From: Deltaproteobacteria bacterium
GTDB lineage: Bacteria; Myxococcota; B64-G9
Direction: 5' to 3'
DNA: 64,000 bases
Assembly: GCA_016935365.1 (NCBI GenBank)
Contig: JAFGRB010000424.1
Coordinates: 23,520 to 87,519 of the forward strand
Shown: positions 17,346-28,182 of the stretch, piece after piece
Numbering within the stretch: position 1 is the stretch's first letter
Layout of the letters: every line of letters begins with the position of its first letter
The notes under the pieces: generated by a model
Told to the model about the DNA's origin: nothing
The model's input: only the letters and a program-made list of their open reading frames with translations
Databases searched by the model: none
Made by a program: the position numbers and the translations under genes

Positions 17346-17359
17346 TGGAAGGATTCCGG

Positions 17360-20300
17360 ATGAGGAACCCAGGCCTGGCATTGTTCGCCTGTGCGGGGCT
17401 GCTGCTGGCGGGCTGGACGGGCGACAGGGGCGGATCGACCAAGGGGACGGTGTTTGCGCTCGATGATCCGGCCAGCTATGACATGCGCTTCGACGGCGCG
17501 TGCTTCCTGCGGGGCCTGTCGAGCAGCATGGCCGTCGGCGACGTGAACGCGGACGGCTGGCCCGATCTCGCGCTCTGCGCCGCCGAGGTCGAGTACGCCG
17601 GCGTGCATCAGCCGGCCACCTTCGTGCTCTTCGGCGGTCCGGGTTTCGGGCTGGGGGTGCGCAGCCTCGCGGATGCGGCGAGCTACGACGTCATGCTTCC
17701 GGGCTCTGGCGACAAGGTGGCCATCGGCGACGTGGACGGAGATGGTTGGGGCGATCTGCTGCTCGCCCCGGACTCGGGCTCGGTCTGGGTCGTCTCGAGC
17801 GCTCAGCTCGCCGGGCTCTCCGGTGGCGGCCACGTGCTGCCGCTCGACGATCCGGCGAGCTTCCGGGTCCGGTACGACGGGGCGGGCGCGATGGCCTTCG
17901 GCGACTTCGACCGCGACGGCTCGGACGATCTCTTGCTCCGGAGCGAATCGAGCCTGTATGCGATATCCTCTTCTCTGATCGCGGCCCTCGGTCCCGGCCA
18001 TACCCAGGGGCTCGACGACCCGACCGCATACATTATCCGCTTCGACATCGATGGCGGACGCCTCGGCGAAACCGAGGGCCAGGCCGCAGGAGATGTGGAC
18101 GGCGATGGAGAATGCGATCTGGTCATCGTCTCGTCCACCGGTCGAGCCTGGATGATTTCTTCATCGCTGCTCGCAGGCGCGAGCGGCACGGGCAACATGT
18201 GGCCGCTTTCCGATCCCGGCAGCTACACGATCCGATTCGAGACCGACGGCTTCAGCACGGGGAGGCCCGTGCTGATCGAGGATCTGAACCGGGACGGCGA
18301 GACGGATCTCGTGCTGAGCTCGACGCTCGCCGATTTCGGCGGGGAGAACGCGGGCTGCGCCTGGGTGATCTCCTCGACGCGCCTGGCCTCCGCGTCTGGA
18401 AGCGGCAACGCCTGGCCGCTGACCGATAGCGCGAGCTACGATCTGCGCATCGACGGCCCGGCAGGTGCGCGCCTCACCACCGGCCACATGCTGGCTGCCG
18501 GCGACGTGGACGGGGACGGACACGCCGATCTCTTGCTGGGCTCGCACCTGACGAGCAGCGCCTGGCTTATCGACTCGAGCCTGATCGCGGGCGCATCATC
18601 CGGCAGCGCCCTGTCGCTCGCCGATCCCGCTAGTTATTCCATGCTCTGCCAGGCCTTTGCCGGGCAGTACTTCACGGCCTGCGAGATCGGGGATGTGGAT
18701 GGAGACGCGGTGGGAGACGTCGTGCTTGGCGCAGAGGACGTCTCGTCGGGCTGGAGGGGCAATGTCTGGGTGCTGCGCTCGGCGCTTCTGGGCACTCTGA
18801 CCGGCACCGGCAACGAACTGGATCTGCTCGACTCTGGTGCCTACAGTGCGTATTACCGGGGCGGTATGTTCTACGAGTTCGGAGAGGTGCTGGGCATCGG
18901 AGATCTCGACGGAGATGCGTGCGGGGATCTGGTTCTGGGCGCGGCCAGCTCGGATGCGAATGGGCTCGATGCGGGCAGCGCCTGGGTGGTGCTGTCGACG
19001 AGCATCGAGGACATGCAGGGGGACGCTTTCGAAATCCGGGATCCGTCCGGCTGGGACGCCCGGCTGGACGGCGACTTCCCGGTGTCCTATCTGTCTCACG
19101 GCGGCGGGATCGCGGTCGGGGACTTGAACGAGGACGGCTGCCAGGACCTGGTTGTCGCCGCCTGCAATTCGGCCTACAACGGCCAGGAGTCAGGCAGCCT
19201 CTTCGTGGTTTTCGGCGATCCCGATCCCGGCGCCGGGGAGCGCTCTCTGGCTGACGCGGCGAGCTTCCATGTGCGGATCGACGGGGCGGCAGCCGGAGAC
19301 CGGCTCGGCTGCGATGGCTTGATTGAGGTCAGCACCTTGAGCGCGGGCGGATTGCTGGCCATCGCCGACGTGAACGGCGACGGTCACGGGGATCTCGTCG
19401 TGGGCAGCGCGGAGTCCGATCACAACGGTGACGACAGCGGCAGCGTCTGGGTGATCTTCTCCCGGATCTTCGCGGCCCAGGCCGGGACGGGCAACGTCCT
19501 TTCGCTGGCTGACCCGGCGAGCTACAACGTCCGCTTCGACGGCGAGACCGGAGACAATCTGGGTTACGCGGGCGCGATGAGCACCGGCGACGTCAACGGA
19601 GACTCGGCCGGCGATCTGGTGATCGGCTCCCTGCGAGGAGGCTACGGCGGTGTGTGGGTCATCCTGTCGACTCTGCTCGACGGTGTCTTCGGCACGGGCG
19701 AGGTGTGGCCCCTCGGCGACATCGCCAGCTACAAGGTGCGCTATGGGGATGGCGGTCTGCTGTACGGGCGCTCGTGCATCGGTGACGTGAACGGAGACGG
19801 CCTCGGAGATCTGGTGCTCGCAGCGCCGAGGGCGGAGTACGGAGGCCAGAACTCGGGTAGCGCATACGTGATCCTGTCTGCGCTCGTCGCAGCCGAGACC
19901 GGCACCGGGAACAACCGTACGCTCGACTATGGAGGCAACTACAGCGTTCGTTTCGATGGCGAAGCGGAATCGGACCGGCTGGCCATGTACGGGGCAATGG
20001 AGATCGGAGACGTGAACGGGGACGGGTTCGGCGACCTGGTCCTCGCGGCACCGGATGCGACCCCGGCCGGCCGGCGCTCGGGACGGGTGTACGTCATCTT
20101 CTCCACGTCGATATCCGGAGCCTCGGGCGCGATGCCGCTCGCCGATCCGGCCAGCTACAACCTCCGCCTCGAAGGGGATGCAGCCGGTCGCGCGCTCGGC
20201 CTGCAGGGCCTGATGGCCACGGGGGATGTGGATGGTGACGGCGCCGGGGACCTGGTCCTCGGCGGCATGGGCAGGACCTGGGTGCTGCTCTCGACGCGAA

Positions 20301-22150
20301 TCGACGACGTCGGCGCGGGCCCGGGCTCGACCTGGTCGCTGGCGGACCCGGCCAGCTACAACATTCGCTACGACGGGACCGGGGAGGAGAACACGGCGCT
20401 GGCCATCGATGATCTCGATGGCGACGGCCTCGGCGATCTCGTCCTGAGCAACAGCCAGGCGCAGAACAACGGTTATGCGTCCGGAAGCATCTGGGTCGTG
20501 TCGTCAGCGCTGATCGACGATCTGGGAGGTACGACCGGTCATGTGATGCCGCTGTCCGATGCGGCCTCGTACAGTGCGCGATACGACGGGAGCAGCCGCG
20601 ATGCACTCGGTGAGCACGGCGCCCTGGCCACCGGCGATCTGAACGGAGACGGAACCGCAGACCTCTTCATGGGCGCCCGGTCGGCCGGCGCGGCCGGCGA
20701 TGACACCGGAAGCGTCTGGGTGGTCATCGGCGGGCAGAGCTGCAGCCAGGACGCGGAATGCGACGACGGGGTGGCCTGTACGGCCGACGACTGCATCGAG
20801 TCGGCCGGCCGTTGCCGGCACGAGCCCGACGACGCGCTGTGCAGCAATGGCCTGTTCTGCGATGGGCGGGAGCGCTGCGCGCCGGGCCATGGCTGCCAGG
20901 CGGGCGTCGATCCCTGCGACGACAGGGTCGGCTGCACCCAGGACAGCTGCGACGAGGGCATGCAGAGCTGCGCCCATGTGCCGGACGACGCCCTGTGCTC
21001 GAACGGGCTGTTCTGCGACGGCGAGGAGACCTGCGACGCCCAGCGGGGCTGCCTTGCGGGTGATGATCCCTGCCCGGGCCAGATCTGCGACGAGGGCTCG
21101 GATGTCTGCCGGGGCTGCATGTCGGATGCGGATTGCAACGACGGGGTGGATTGCACGATCGATGAGTGTGACGAGGGCGACGGCACCTGCTCTTCCACGC
21201 CGGACGATGACCTGTGCGACGACGGGCTGTTCTGTAATGGACCGGAGGCTTGCGACGCGCTGCAGGGATGCCTGGCCGGCGAGCCGCCCTGCCCGGATCA
21301 GGTCTGCGACGAGCAGACCGACAGCTGCTCGGGCTGTGTGGACGATGCCGACTGCGACGACGGGCTGGGCTGTACGATCGACGTCTGCGATCACGGGATC
21401 TGCACGAACTCGCCAGACTCGGACTCGTGCGACGACGATCTGTTCTGCACCGGGGAGGAGACCTGCGAGATCGGCACGGGCTGTGTGTCCAGCGGCGATC
21501 CGTGCGCGGCCGAGGGCTTGGTCTGCGACGAGGAGGCGGATGCCTGTGTGGCGTGCCAGGGTGATGCGGACTGTGATGACGGCGTGGGCTGCACGGTCGA
21601 TGTCTGCGACCAGGGGCGGTGTACGAGCACGCCCGACGACGGTGCCTGTCCGGACGATGGCCTGTTCTGCAATGGCGCGGAAGGCTGCGATTTCGCATCC
21701 GGCTGCGTCTCGAGCGGGAACCCCTGTCAGGCGGAAGGGCTGCTGTGCGACGAAGAGGCCAATGCCTGCGCGGAGTGCCTGAGCGACGCGGACTGCAGCG
21801 ACGGTGTGGACTGCACGGCGGATCGCTGCCAGGATGGTAGCTGTGATAGTGTGCCCGAGGATCCGCTCTGCGACAATGGCTCGTTCTGTGACGGGCAGGA
21901 AAGATGCGACCCGACCCGGGGCTGCCAGGCGGGCAGCGATCCCTGCGACGATGGAGATGAGTGCACGATCGACAGCTGCGACGAGCAAGCCGATCGCTGC
22001 GATCACGATGCGGACCCGGCCTGCGACGAGGGCAGCGTGTCTGGCGGCTGCGGCTGCGCTGCGCTCCCCTCGGGCGCTTCGCCATGGGTGCTCGCAGGAC
22101 TGCTTTTCGTCTATGCTTGGCTGAGGCGACGGAGATCCGCCTGCTCGTAG
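17360..22150 (+). CDS. giant secreted FG-GAP/Cys-rich protein with MYXO-CTERM tail
   Basis: About 1,596 residues. A signal-peptide-like N-terminus is followed by 16 repeats of about 65 residues, each with an ASYxxRxDG strand block and a GDVDGDGxGDLLLG calcium-loop block as in FG-GAP/integrin-type propellers. From about residue 1130 come six to seven Cys-rich repeats ([15 protein letters not shown], [12 protein letters not shown]). The end [12 protein letters not shown], a hydrophobic helix and RRRR make a MYXO-CTERM sorting tail, which directs surface anchoring. ATG 17360 follows GGAAGG; ATG 17345, overlapping the ligase stop, is an alternative. A role in surface binding or adhesion is inference only. 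Confidence 0.85.
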   Translation: MRNPGLALFACAGLLLAGWTGDRGGSTKGTVFALDDPASYDMRFDGACFLRGLSSSMAVGDVNADGWPDLALCAAEVEYAGVHQPATFVLFGGPGFGLGVRSLADAASYDVMLPGSGDKVAIGDVDGDGWGDLLLAPDSGSVWVVSSAQLAGLSGGGHVLPLDDPASFRVRYDGAGAMAFGDFDRDGSDDLLLRSESSLYAISSSLIAALGPGHTQGLDDPTAYIIRFDIDGGRLGETEGQAAGDVDGDGECDLVIVSSTGRAWMISSSLLAGASGTGNMWPLSDPGSYTIRFETDGFSTGRPVLIEDLNRDGETDLVLSSTLADFGGENAGCAWVISSTRLASASGSGNAWPLTDSASYDLRIDGPAGARLTTGHMLAAGDVDGDGHADLLLGSHLTSSAWLIDSSLIAGASSGSALSLADPASYSMLCQAFAGQYFTACEIGDVDGDAVGDVVLGAEDVSSGWRGNVWVLRSALLGTLTGTGNELDLLDSGAYSAYYRGGMFYEFGEVLGIGDLDGDACGDLVLGAASSDANGLDAGSAWVVLSTSIEDMQGDAFEIRDPSGWDARLDGDFPVSYLSHGGGIAVGDLNEDGCQDLVVAACNSAYNGQESGSLFVVFGDPDPGAGERSLADAASFHVRIDGAAAGDRLGCDGLIEVSTLSAGGLLAIADVNGDGHGDLVVGSAESDHNGDDSGSVWVIFSRIFAAQAGTGNVLSLADPASYNVRFDGETGDNLGYAGAMSTGDVNGDSAGDLVIGSLRGGYGGVWVILSTLLDGVFGTGEVWPLGDIASYKVRYGDGGLLYGRSCIGDVNGDGLGDLVLAAPRAEYGGQNSGSAYVILSALVAAETGTGNNRTLDYGGNYSVRFDGEAESDRLAMYGAMEIGDVNGDGFGDLVLAAPDATPAGRRSGRVYVIFSTSISGASGAMPLADPASYNLRLEGDAAGRALGLQGLMATGDVDGDGAGDLVLGGMGRTWVLLSTRIDDVGAGPGSTWSLADPASYNIRYDGTGEENTALAIDDLDGDGLGDLVLSNSQAQNNGYASGSIWVVSSALIDDLGGTTGHVMPLSDAASYSARYDGSSRDALGEHGALATGDLNGDGTADLFMGARSAGAAGDDTGSVWVVIGGQSCSQDAECDDGVACTADDCIESAGRCRHEPDDALCSNGLFCDGRERCAPGHGCQAGVDPCDDRVGCTQDSCDEGMQSCAHVPDDALCSNGLFCDGEETCDAQRGCLAGDDPCPGQICDEGSDVCRGCMSDADCNDGVDCTIDECDEGDGTCSSTPDDDLCDDGLFCNGPEACDALQGCLAGEPPCPDQVCDEQTDSCSGCVDDADCDDGLGCTIDVCDHGICTNSPDSDSCDDDLFCTGEETCEIGTGCVSSGDPCAAEGLVCDEEADACVACQGDADCDDGVGCTVDVCDQGRCTSTPDDGACPDDGLFCNGAEGCDFASGCVSSGNPCQAEGLLCDEEANACAECLSDADCSDGVDCTADRCQDGSCDSVPEDPLCDNGSFCDGQERCDPTRGCQAGSDPCDDGDECTIDSCDEQADRCDHDADPACDEGSVSGGCGCAALPSGASPWVLAGLLFVYAWLRRRRSACS

Positions 22151-22180
22151 CGGGCCTCCGCTTTTGTGGAGGATGGAGCC

Positions 22181-25027
22181 ATGAAGAGAAGGCATCGCAT
22201 CGTGTGTGGGTTCCTCGTCAGCGCGCTGGCGTGGTGTTGGGCCGGCTGCGGCGACACCACCTTCAACCCGGTGGTGCGCGAGCCGGTCGAGGTGCGCATC
22301 ACCGTCTCTCCGCAGCAGGCGAGCTACACCGAGGGGGCGGTGGTCCAGCTCGGGTACGTGGTGCTCGACGCGGATGGCTATGTGGTCGACGGCATCGGCG
22401 CCACGTGGCAGAATCCGCCCGAGAGCCTGGCCGCGCCGCTGGGGGATCTGCGCTTCGAGCTCGGCTTCGGGGAACCCAGCTGGACCGTCACCCTGGAGGC
22501 GCCCTGGAGCGAGATCAGCGACACCCTGACCCTGACCGTCGGCGGCCTGCCCGCATCGGTCGAGATCGTGGTGGACCCAGAGCAGGCCTACTACGCGCTG
22601 GGCCAGACGGTCTCGGTGACCTACGTGGTCCTCGATGCCTCGGGCGAGCAGCTTCCAGACATCGGCGCGAGCTGGGATCTGCCAGACGAGGCGCAGGTGC
22701 CGAGGCTGGGAGACGACCTCTACCGGCTGGACGCCGCGGGCGAGTTCACCTGGAAGGTGACCCTGGATGCGCCCTATGGGCTGACCGACGAAGAGACCCT
22801 GCGCGTAGACGCGGCCGGGCCGGGCATCGAGATCGATTTTCCGGAGCGCGGCGACACGATCCTCAAGGACACACCGGAGGACGAGATCTCGGTACAGGGC
22901 CACGTCTCGGATGACGTCAGCGGGCTGGATCGGGTCGTCCTCCGCTCCCCGGGCCTGGGCGAGATCGAGCTCGCAGTCCAGGCCAATGGAAGCTTTACCG
23001 CGATCGTGCCGGTCGAGCCGGGCGTGAACTTGCTGGCTGTACAGGCCTCGGATCTGGCGGGCAACACGACCGTGGTCACGCGCGGCTTCCACTACGCGCC
23101 GGACTTCTTCGGCTACGAGCAGGACCTGGAAGGAAGGCAGCGGCTCGGCTCGCGGCTGCACGCCCTGCTGTCCGAGGAAGCCCTGGACCGGGGGCAGCCA
23201 CCGGCTTTCGACCCCTGCGGCTTCGACGTGTCCGAGGTCTATGCCTGCGATCCGCTCGTCGATCTGGCCTCGCTGCTCGAACTGGCGCTCAACAACGCGG
23301 ACTTCACCTCCATGCCGCCGACCTTCGAGCGGACCTTCCCCCTCTTCCAGCCCCAGGTCACGGCGATCGACATCGGCGGCGTGGAGCTGGTGGTGGAGTT
23401 CACCGGCGACTTCGAGCTGGAGCTGGCCTTCAGCGAGATCGGCGTCGGGCTGGGCAAGGTGCGCGACATGTCCGGCTACGACGGCGGGGTGGCGGTCGAC
23501 GCCCACTACGAAAGCTACGGCGATCACGCAGGGCTCAACGCCAATCTGGGCTTGACGGGCCGTCTGGTCTTCGGCGTCACGCTCGATCTCATCACACCGG
23601 GCTATAATGCCGTGCTGTGCGGGCTGGCCGCGGCGATCTGTGACGGTGGCCGCTGTCTCGACGAGTACATCGCCTCCTGTGTCCCGGACCCGCGGCCGGT
23701 GCTCGAGAGCGTGACCACCATCTCCACCCCGCTGCTGGTGGGGTTGTCGTTCGACACCCTGGACGTGGATGCCCGCTGGGCGATCTTTCTCGACTCGAGC
23801 GACATGCCGGAGGTGATCCTGGATCAGCTCGACCTGGAGATGGGCGCGGGGGCCGTGGACATGAGCGTGCTGCAAGGCTTCGACGTGGAGCTGGGTGTGG
23901 TCACGGTCGTGGGCTACGAGATCCTGGACCTGGGCACCTATACGCTGCAGTTCGATTTCCTCCAGGACCTGGCCGACTCCTTGATCGATCCGCTCATCGA
24001 TCTGATCGTCCCGGTCATCGAACCGGTGATCGAGCTGCTGTTGTCGTGCTCGGAGCCGGACAACCCCGTCTGTTTCGTGATCCCCTTCTTCGAGCACATG
24101 CTGGGCTCCTTCGTGCTGGATATGGATGTAGACTTGAGCGATCCGTTCGGCGACGAGACGTCGCCGCCGCTCGCGAGCGTGCATCTGAGCACGGCATACG
24201 ACGACCTCCGATTCCGGGAAGAACAGGGCGGGCGGATGGTGCTCGGCGGCCTTTTCGATGGTGAGACGAGCGAGGATGTCCTCGCTCACTGCGATGACGA
24301 CTTGCTGGGTCTGGCGCTGGTGGACGGCTGCCAGCAGGATCCCGAGGCCGGCCTGTTCCGGCCGCCGCGAACCGACGGCAAGGCGGTCCAGATCGCGCCG
24401 GCGCTGGATCTGCTCAACATGGCCATGTTCGCGGCCTGGCGCTCCGGCGCCTTCGACCTGGAGCTCGACGAGGGCGACTTCGCATCCATGGCGGAGGATG
24501 GCTTCTCGGACGTGAGCGGCTTGAGCCTGCAACTGCTGCCCTGGCTGCCGCTGCTGATGGTCGACGACTGCCCTCCGCAGTCCGAGCCCGTGCTCCTTGC
24601 CGGGCTGGGCGATCTCTGGCTCGAGGGCGGATTCGACCGTGCCGGACAGAGATATGCGTTCAGCGGCTTCGCGAGCATCGCAGTGCCCGGAAGCGTGGTC
24701 GAGGACGCCCAGGGGGTCCAGGTCGAGTTCCAGCCGGACCTGGAGGGCGTGCAGATCGAGCTGGAGCTGGGCCTGACGGTCGACGGCCAGGTGGCGGATG
24801 AAGCTGCGCGCGACTTCCTCGCCGACCTGGCGAGCCGCGCATGGCTGCCTGAGCTCGTCTGTCGGCTCACCGGGCTCGCCCTGGAGCAGGCGCCTCTGTT
24901 CGCGCCGGCCTTCGACATCAGCGCCTTTCCAGGCATGGGCTCGGGCGACAGGCTCCTGGTCACGCCCTGGACCACCCACAGCGATCAGGGCCGGGTCGTG
25001 CTGAACGGCGACTTCAACGCTCCCTGA
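22181..25027 (+). CDS. large lipoprotein with bacterial Ig-like domains
   Basis: ATG 22181 has GGAGGATGGAG upstream. The signal peptide ends AWCWAGC, giving a lipidated N-terminus. Two Ig-like domains of the BIG2 sort follow (about residues 25-125 and 125-210; both contain VxLxYVVLDAxG), then a third Ig-like segment resembling the glucodextranase-type module (EDEISVQGHVSDDVSGLD, to about residue 300). The remaining 640 residues have long alternating hydrophobic/acidic stretches (YTLQFDFLQDLADSLIDPLIDLI) that I cannot assign. The gene lies 30 nt after the giant FG-GAP protein on the same strand. Probably a cell-surface or periplasmic structural or binding protein. Confidence 0.75.
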   Translation: MKRRHRIVCGFLVSALAWCWAGCGDTTFNPVVREPVEVRITVSPQQASYTEGAVVQLGYVVLDADGYVVDGIGATWQNPPESLAAPLGDLRFELGFGEPSWTVTLEAPWSEISDTLTLTVGGLPASVEIVVDPEQAYYALGQTVSVTYVVLDASGEQLPDIGASWDLPDEAQVPRLGDDLYRLDAAGEFTWKVTLDAPYGLTDEETLRVDAAGPGIEIDFPERGDTILKDTPEDEISVQGHVSDDVSGLDRVVLRSPGLGEIELAVQANGSFTAIVPVEPGVNLLAVQASDLAGNTTVVTRGFHYAPDFFGYEQDLEGRQRLGSRLHALLSEEALDRGQPPAFDPCGFDVSEVYACDPLVDLASLLELALNNADFTSMPPTFERTFPLFQPQVTAIDIGGVELVVEFTGDFELELAFSEIGVGLGKVRDMSGYDGGVAVDAHYESYGDHAGLNANLGLTGRLVFGVTLDLITPGYNAVLCGLAAAICDGGRCLDEYIASCVPDPRPVLESVTTISTPLLVGLSFDTLDVDARWAIFLDSSDMPEVILDQLDLEMGAGAVDMSVLQGFDVELGVVTVVGYEILDLGTYTLQFDFLQDLADSLIDPLIDLIVPVIEPVIELLLSCSEPDNPVCFVIPFFEHMLGSFVLDMDVDLSDPFGDETSPPLASVHLSTAYDDLRFREEQGGRMVLGGLFDGETSEDVLAHCDDDLLGLALVDGCQQDPEAGLFRPPRTDGKAVQIAPALDLLNMAMFAAWRSGAFDLELDEGDFASMAEDGFSDVSGLSLQLLPWLPLLMVDDCPPQSEPVLLAGLGDLWLEGGFDRAGQRYAFSGFASIAVPGSVVEDAQGVQVEFQPDLEGVQIELELGLTVDGQVADEAARDFLADLASRAWLPELVCRLTGLALEQAPLFAPAFDISAFPGMGSGDRLLVTPWTTHSDQGRVVLNGDFNAP

Positions 25028-25049
25028 TGCCGATCTCCGGAGGCGTCGG

Positions 25050-26339
25050 CTACTCGGCCGGAGACGCGCCGGGTCGATTCCCGGGCTCCTTGTGGACCAG
25101 GCGGGAGAGAATCAAGCATTGCTCGGTTTCCTGGAGACGCGCGACAGACAAGTCCCGCGTTCCCCGGCTGCTCAGAGGATAGGCTTGCTCCATCAGGCCC
25201 AGCATCTCGTTGGGCTCTGGCGTCTCGGTGCAGAAGAAGGCAAAGAAGCGCAGCCGATCCTCTTTGATGTCTCGGCCGTCCATGTAGACCGGCAGGGGGA
25301 TGGCGCTCCCAGCGACGACCGGCCACGACACCGGCCCGGCCCGCGAGGGAACCCGGGCTTCCCCTGTCTCGGGTAGCACTCCGAGAAAGACAATCCTGGG
25401 CTCCTTGCAGTCGACCTTGAAGACCAGTCGGTCATCAGGACGGAAGACGGTGCCGTCCAGCAACTCCTTCCACTCCACTCCTTGGACGCGGAAGACGTCC
25501 AGGCGCCAGGCGAGATTCTTGCCCGCGGCTGGTCCGGGCTCAGCCCACATGGCCAGAAAGACCAGGCCGACCGCCAGCGCGGCGGCAATGGCCGGGGCCC
25601 AGATGGTCTTGCGACGCATCCTCTCCCAGAAACCGCTTGGCGGGGTGCGCCCGAGCAGCTCCCGCAGGGCCTTGCTCTCTTCTGCCAGCCAGGCGTCGCT
25701 GCGCATCCGGTCGCGTTCTGCTTCGAGCGATTGGATGCGCGAGCGGATCTCCTCGCCCTCCGGGCTGCTGGCCTCGCCGGCCAGAATGCGGTCCAGCTCC
25801 AGCTCGCTCGGACCCTCCGGGCTCGCCTGTGGATCAAAGGCGAAGGGATTGTCCTCGTCCTCCGGCAGCTCCGCTCCGACGCGCTCGGCGAAGATGGCGA
25901 GCCTTCGGCGAACCGACTCGATCGGAATGCGGGTCAGATCGGCGATGGATTCCGCGGTCATCCGGTCGAGATGGTGACAGACGAGCACCTCCTGATCATC
26001 GCGCTCCAGATCGACCAACAGGCTGGCGAGGGCGTCGCGACGGGCGTCGATCTGGGCAGCCTCGTCGCCCAGCTGGCGGATGCCGCGCAACCACTCGGAC
26101 CGTTGTCCAGCGCCGCCGCTCAGCCGCTTCAGGCAGGCCGCGCTCGTGGCCTGGTAGAGAGCGGCCATGGCGGGGCCCATCTCGGCCGTGCGCTTGCGCA
26201 AGAATCCGACCAGGGCCTCGCGAGCTGCCGCGGAGGCCAGATCCTCGCGCGCCAGGATGCGCACGCAGCGCCGATGCACCTGGAAGCCGTAGCGTTCGAG
26301 CACCGAGTCGACGATATCCCTATCGGAGTTCTGGCTCAC
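25050..26339 (-). CDS. sigma-70-like protein fused to membrane helix and DUF4384-like sensor domain
   Basis: A 429-residue fusion. The N-terminal 170 residues look like an ECF sigma factor: a region-2-like start (ERYGFQVHRRCVRIL) and a region-4-like helix-turn-helix (ESIADLTRIPIESVRRRLAIF). The start matches the sigma factor at 48468 (RRYGESVHRRCLRLC). A charged linker leads to one membrane helix (PAIAAALAVGLVFLAMW) and an extracytoplasmic domain (GTVFRPDDRLVFKVDCKEP... FLGVLPETG) of the same design as the regulator at 47767. Thus what is split there is fused here. GTG 26339 follows GAGGAG by 9 nt. Divergent from the PD40 protein gene, its possible target. Confidence 0.7.
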   Translation of the reverse strand: MSQNSDRDIVDSVLERYGFQVHRRCVRILAREDLASAAAREALVGFLRKRTAEMGPAMAALYQATSAACLKRLSGGAGQRSEWLRGIRQLGDEAAQIDARRDALASLLVDLERDDQEVLVCHHLDRMTAESIADLTRIPIESVRRRLAIFAERVGAELPEDEDNPFAFDPQASPEGPSELELDRILAGEASSPEGEEIRSRIQSLEAERDRMRSDAWLAEESKALRELLGRTPPSGFWERMRRKTIWAPAIAAALAVGLVFLAMWAEPGPAAGKNLAWRLDVFRVQGVEWKELLDGTVFRPDDRLVFKVDCKEPRIVFLGVLPETGEARVPSRAGPVSWPVVAGSAIPLPVYMDGRDIKEDRLRFFAFFCTETPEPNEMLGLMEQAYPLSSRGTRDLSVARLQETEQCLILSRLVHKEPGNRPGASPAE

Positions 26340-26485
26340 GTATGTCACTCCTCGTCTGCTTGACGGGGGCAATGTACCACGAAATCCGGCAGGGTCAAAA
26401 GCGAGAGGCTGGCAGCCTGCCGAGCTGCCTGCTATGCTCCCGGCAGACAGAGCGTGCAGGCGGTCCTTGTCGAGGAGGTGAGGAG

Positions 26486-28177
26486 ATGAAGGCCTTCGCG
26501 GAACGGTGTGTGTCGAGCCGCTGGTCGCAGTGTGCAATCGTGCTCGTCGTGATCGCTTGCGCTGCCTGGCAGGTATGGGGCCGGCGGCCGCTGCATCCGG
26601 TGAGACCGGTTCGCGAGCTGCCGCCCAGGCAGCTCGAGCTCGAGCCCGCGGCCCGGCTGGCACTCGTGGGCTCCACGCCTTGTATGAGCTGGTCTCCGGA
26701 CAGCCGGCGGCTGGTGATCAACAGCGCATTCGAGGCATGGACCGGAGAGAGGCAGAACCCTCGCGAGGGCATCTACGTGTTGGATGCCCGAACGGGTAGG
26801 GCCTTTCAGGTCGCGCAGAAGAAGGCCTATCACCCCTTCTGGCTGGATCGGCAGACGGTCGGCTGGGTCAAGACCTACTTTGCGGGCGAGCCCGCCGGGA
26901 TCTTCCTGGCTCCAGCCCGGCGTGATGCCCAGCTGCGCCAGGTGCCCCGTATCCAGAACGCCCACCGGGGCCATCTGGCGCGCAACGGCATGATCCTGGC
27001 CTGTCTGGACGACGACAACGGCTACGGCTGGTTCTACGTGGACCCCCGAAGCGGCCGGGCGCAGAATGCGAAGATCCCCGAGAGCAAGGACTCCAGGGCG
27101 CCTTCCTGGCAGATGCCGAGAGAGTTCATCTCGGACCAGTGTCCGGATCGGGTGGGCGGGCTTGCCGCGTATGCCGACGCGGAGCACCTGCTGCTGTCCT
27201 ATGGGCCCGGAGAGGTCTACGTCCTGGCCGGGGTCAAGCCCTTTCAGTTCGGGAACGCGTATGGGGATGACAACCCGGCGATCCAGCCCTGTCTGTCCCC
27301 GGATGGACGCCAGCTGGCCTACCTCGCCGCGACCGGACGGAGCGGGTTCGAGCTCCGGGTGGTGCGCGTCCCGGGCCGCTCCCAGGCCAGGATGTCGGCG
27401 CGCCAGGTCGCGGTCGCAACGCAGCCGCAGACGGCGCTGCGGGCCCAGGTCCGGCTCGCGCTGCACGGCTCCACGCCGTCGATGAGCTGGTCTCCGGACA
27501 GCAGCCGGATCGTGGTCAACAGCGCCTACGAGTACTACGGCCACGACGACCGGATCCGCCAGCTGGCCGACAAGCTCGGCATCTACGTCCTCGACAGCCG
27601 AAGCGGCCGATCCCTGCAGGTCTTTCGCGGCCAGGGCTACCACCCGTTCTGGTTCTCCACTTCGGCGGTGGGCTGGTGCCACTCGGAGTACGAGGACGGC
27701 AAGCCCGGCCTCTACGAGGCGCCGGTCCAGCACCTGGCGCGCGCGCGCCGCATCGGGGCGTGGAAGGGCGTGCACCGCAGCTTGCTCGCGAAAGATGGCA
27801 ACGTGCTAGCCTACGTGGGCTTCCCCGAGGACAAGGGCTGGTCGCGCATCGAGCGTCGGAGCGGGGGGCTGGTCAAGCTGCCCGAGCTCGGCGGGGTGAG
27901 CTCATGGGACGATCCGGCGGGCTTCTACCGGGATCAGTGCTTGCAGCGCGCGGGCAGCGCCGCCCTGGAGGCCAGGGGAAGCGACGCCCTGGCCCTGGTG
28001 CGGACGGGCGTGAGCTACGCGCTCGGCGAAAGGCCGCTTTTCCAGTTCCGCGGTGACTATGGCCGGGGTAGCGGCCAGGCCGTGCGCGCCTGCCTCTCTC
28101 CCGATGGTCGGAATGTAGCCTACCTGGTCTCCGGGGAGCATACCGAGATCGAGCTGCACATCGCCCGGGTTCCCTGA
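26486..28177 (+). CDS. membrane-anchored TolB-like propeller protein, internally duplicated
   Basis: ATG 26486 follows GAGGAGGTGAGGAG. One N-terminal membrane helix (CAIVLVVIACAAWQVW) anchors a large extracytoplasmic part built from two homologous halves. Each half starts LALxGSTPxMSWSPDSxRxVxNSA, continues GIYVLDxRxGRxxQV and YHPFW, and ends with xxRACLSPDGRxxAYL or its equivalent. SPDSRRLV and SPDGRQLAYL are PD40/WD40-like TolB propeller strands. The whole is 563 residues. No catalytic residues seen; a binding or scaffold role is likely. It is divergent from the sigma-fusion gene and followed 5 nt later by the ligase-like membrane protein. Confidence 0.75.
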   Translation: MKAFAERCVSSRWSQCAIVLVVIACAAWQVWGRRPLHPVRPVRELPPRQLELEPAARLALVGSTPCMSWSPDSRRLVINSAFEAWTGERQNPREGIYVLDARTGRAFQVAQKKAYHPFWLDRQTVGWVKTYFAGEPAGIFLAPARRDAQLRQVPRIQNAHRGHLARNGMILACLDDDNGYGWFYVDPRSGRAQNAKIPESKDSRAPSWQMPREFISDQCPDRVGGLAAYADAEHLLLSYGPGEVYVLAGVKPFQFGNAYGDDNPAIQPCLSPDGRQLAYLAATGRSGFELRVVRVPGRSQARMSARQVAVATQPQTALRAQVRLALHGSTPSMSWSPDSSRIVVNSAYEYYGHDDRIRQLADKLGIYVLDSRSGRSLQVFRGQGYHPFWFSTSAVGWCHSEYEDGKPGLYEAPVQHLARARRIGAWKGVHRSLLAKDGNVLAYVGFPEDKGWSRIERRSGGLVKLPELGGVSSWDDPAGFYRDQCLQRAGSAALEARGSDALALVRTGVSYALGERPLFQFRGDYGRGSGQAVRACLSPDGRNVAYLVSGEHTEIELHIARVP

Positions 28178-28182
28178 GCCGC

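Noticed and set aside
20504..24979. Antisense open frame of about 1,490 codons on the minus strand
   Set aside because: It runs across the end of the FG-GAP gene and most of the lipoprotein gene, which have signal peptides, ribosome sites and recognisable domains. The opposite frame is open only because of the high GC content at third codon positions; its translation is low-complexity.
25072..25090. GGGTCGATTCCCGGG sequence resembling a tRNA T-arm
   Set aside because: No acceptor, D or anticodon arm can be placed around it, and it lies within the C-terminal codons of the sigma-fusion gene.
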